Assembly (NCBI GenBank): GCA_964367085.1
Contig: CAYIWL010000062.1
Span: 1-5,026 of the forward strand
Length of the DNA: 5,026 nucleotides
Direction: 5' to 3'
Source: JACPIN01 sp964367085
GTDB taxonomy: Archaea; Nanobdellota; Nanobdellia; SCGC-AAA011-G17; ARS1403
Part shown: one piece after another, positions 4,926-5,026 of the stretch
How positions within the stretch are numbered: position 1 is the stretch's first letter
How the letters are laid out: every line of letters starts with the position of its first letter
Made by a program: the position numbers and the translations under genes
The notes under the pieces: model-generated
Database searches by the model: none
Told to the model about the DNA's origin: nothing
The model's input: the letters and a program-made list of their open reading frames with translations, nothing else

Positions 4926-5026
4926 AATCAATCTGGGTTAAAATTTGATTGAGACTGAAGATATGTGTTGGCGCTCTGTCCTAAATCTTTTTTAACTATG
5001 GGTTCCTCTCATTAACCATTAGGGGT
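4926..5026. other. Right-edge stretch with no supported gene
   Basis: All six frames are interrupted by stops and no start with a credible continuation is seen. An inverted repeat TCAATC/GATTGA (4928-4933 / 4947-4952) encloses 13 bases. On the minus strand, CCCATAG and AGGACAGAGCGCC (within about 4967-5005) resemble the 5' part of a tRNA, but no matching 3' anticodon stem, T-arm or acceptor strand lies between here and tRNA-Val. The stretch may be the flank of a gene beyond the window. Confidence 0.3.

Noticed and set aside
1..5026. CRISPR array, insertion sequence or terminal inverted repeats
   Set aside because: No spaced direct repeats, transposase motifs or element-flanking repeats were found. 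The only repeats are short local ones such as the 10-bp duplication at 1451-1470.

Overview
The window looks like part of a small, AT-rich archaeal chromosome, most likely from the DPANN group (Woesearchaeota/Pacearchaeota type; this placement is inferred). Five things point that way: an archaeal-type stand-alone Elp3; an archaeal Fic protein with a basic N-terminal extension; start codons lying about 26 nt downstream of TATA boxes with almost no Shine-Dalgarno sequences (leaderless transcription); very short intergenic gaps; and a tRNA gene interrupted by a bulge-helix-bulge (BHB) intron.

Layout. Positions 1-253 (minus) hold the first 84 codons of a class I SAM-dependent methyltransferase resembling Trm9/ABH8, running off the left edge. 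It is divergent from elp3 (296-1897, plus) across 42 bp that carry two adjacent TATA boxes. A 34-bp gap leads to a 377-residue protein (1932-3065, plus) with a possible N-terminal helix-turn-helix, two LAGLIDADG motifs and a C-terminal winged helix. Next comes pcm (3123-3773, plus), the protein-L-isoaspartate O-methyltransferase, followed by a 16-bp palindrome plus T-rich tract that probably ends transcription. A 121-bp gap holds the promoter of a leaderless Fic-domain gene (3895-4773, plus). This gene converges on a tRNA-Val(UAC) gene (4775-4875, minus) whose D-loop contains a 28-nt intron. The last 150 bp hold the tRNA promoter and no convincing gene.

Functional reading. Elp3 starts the carboxymethylation of wobble U34, and Trm9 enzymes methyl-esterify the resulting cm5U34, so the divergent pair looks like a two-step wobble-uridine module. 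The nearby tRNA-Val has U34 and is of the class Elp3 modifies in eukaryotes. Pcm repairs damaged proteins and Fic probably AMPylates proteins; neither has an obvious link to tRNA modification. The LAGLIDADG protein may be a free-standing homing endonuclease or a WhiA-like DNA-binding regulator. The observations most worth following up are the D-loop tRNA intron, the elp3/trm9-like pair and the double-HTH LAGLIDADG protein.
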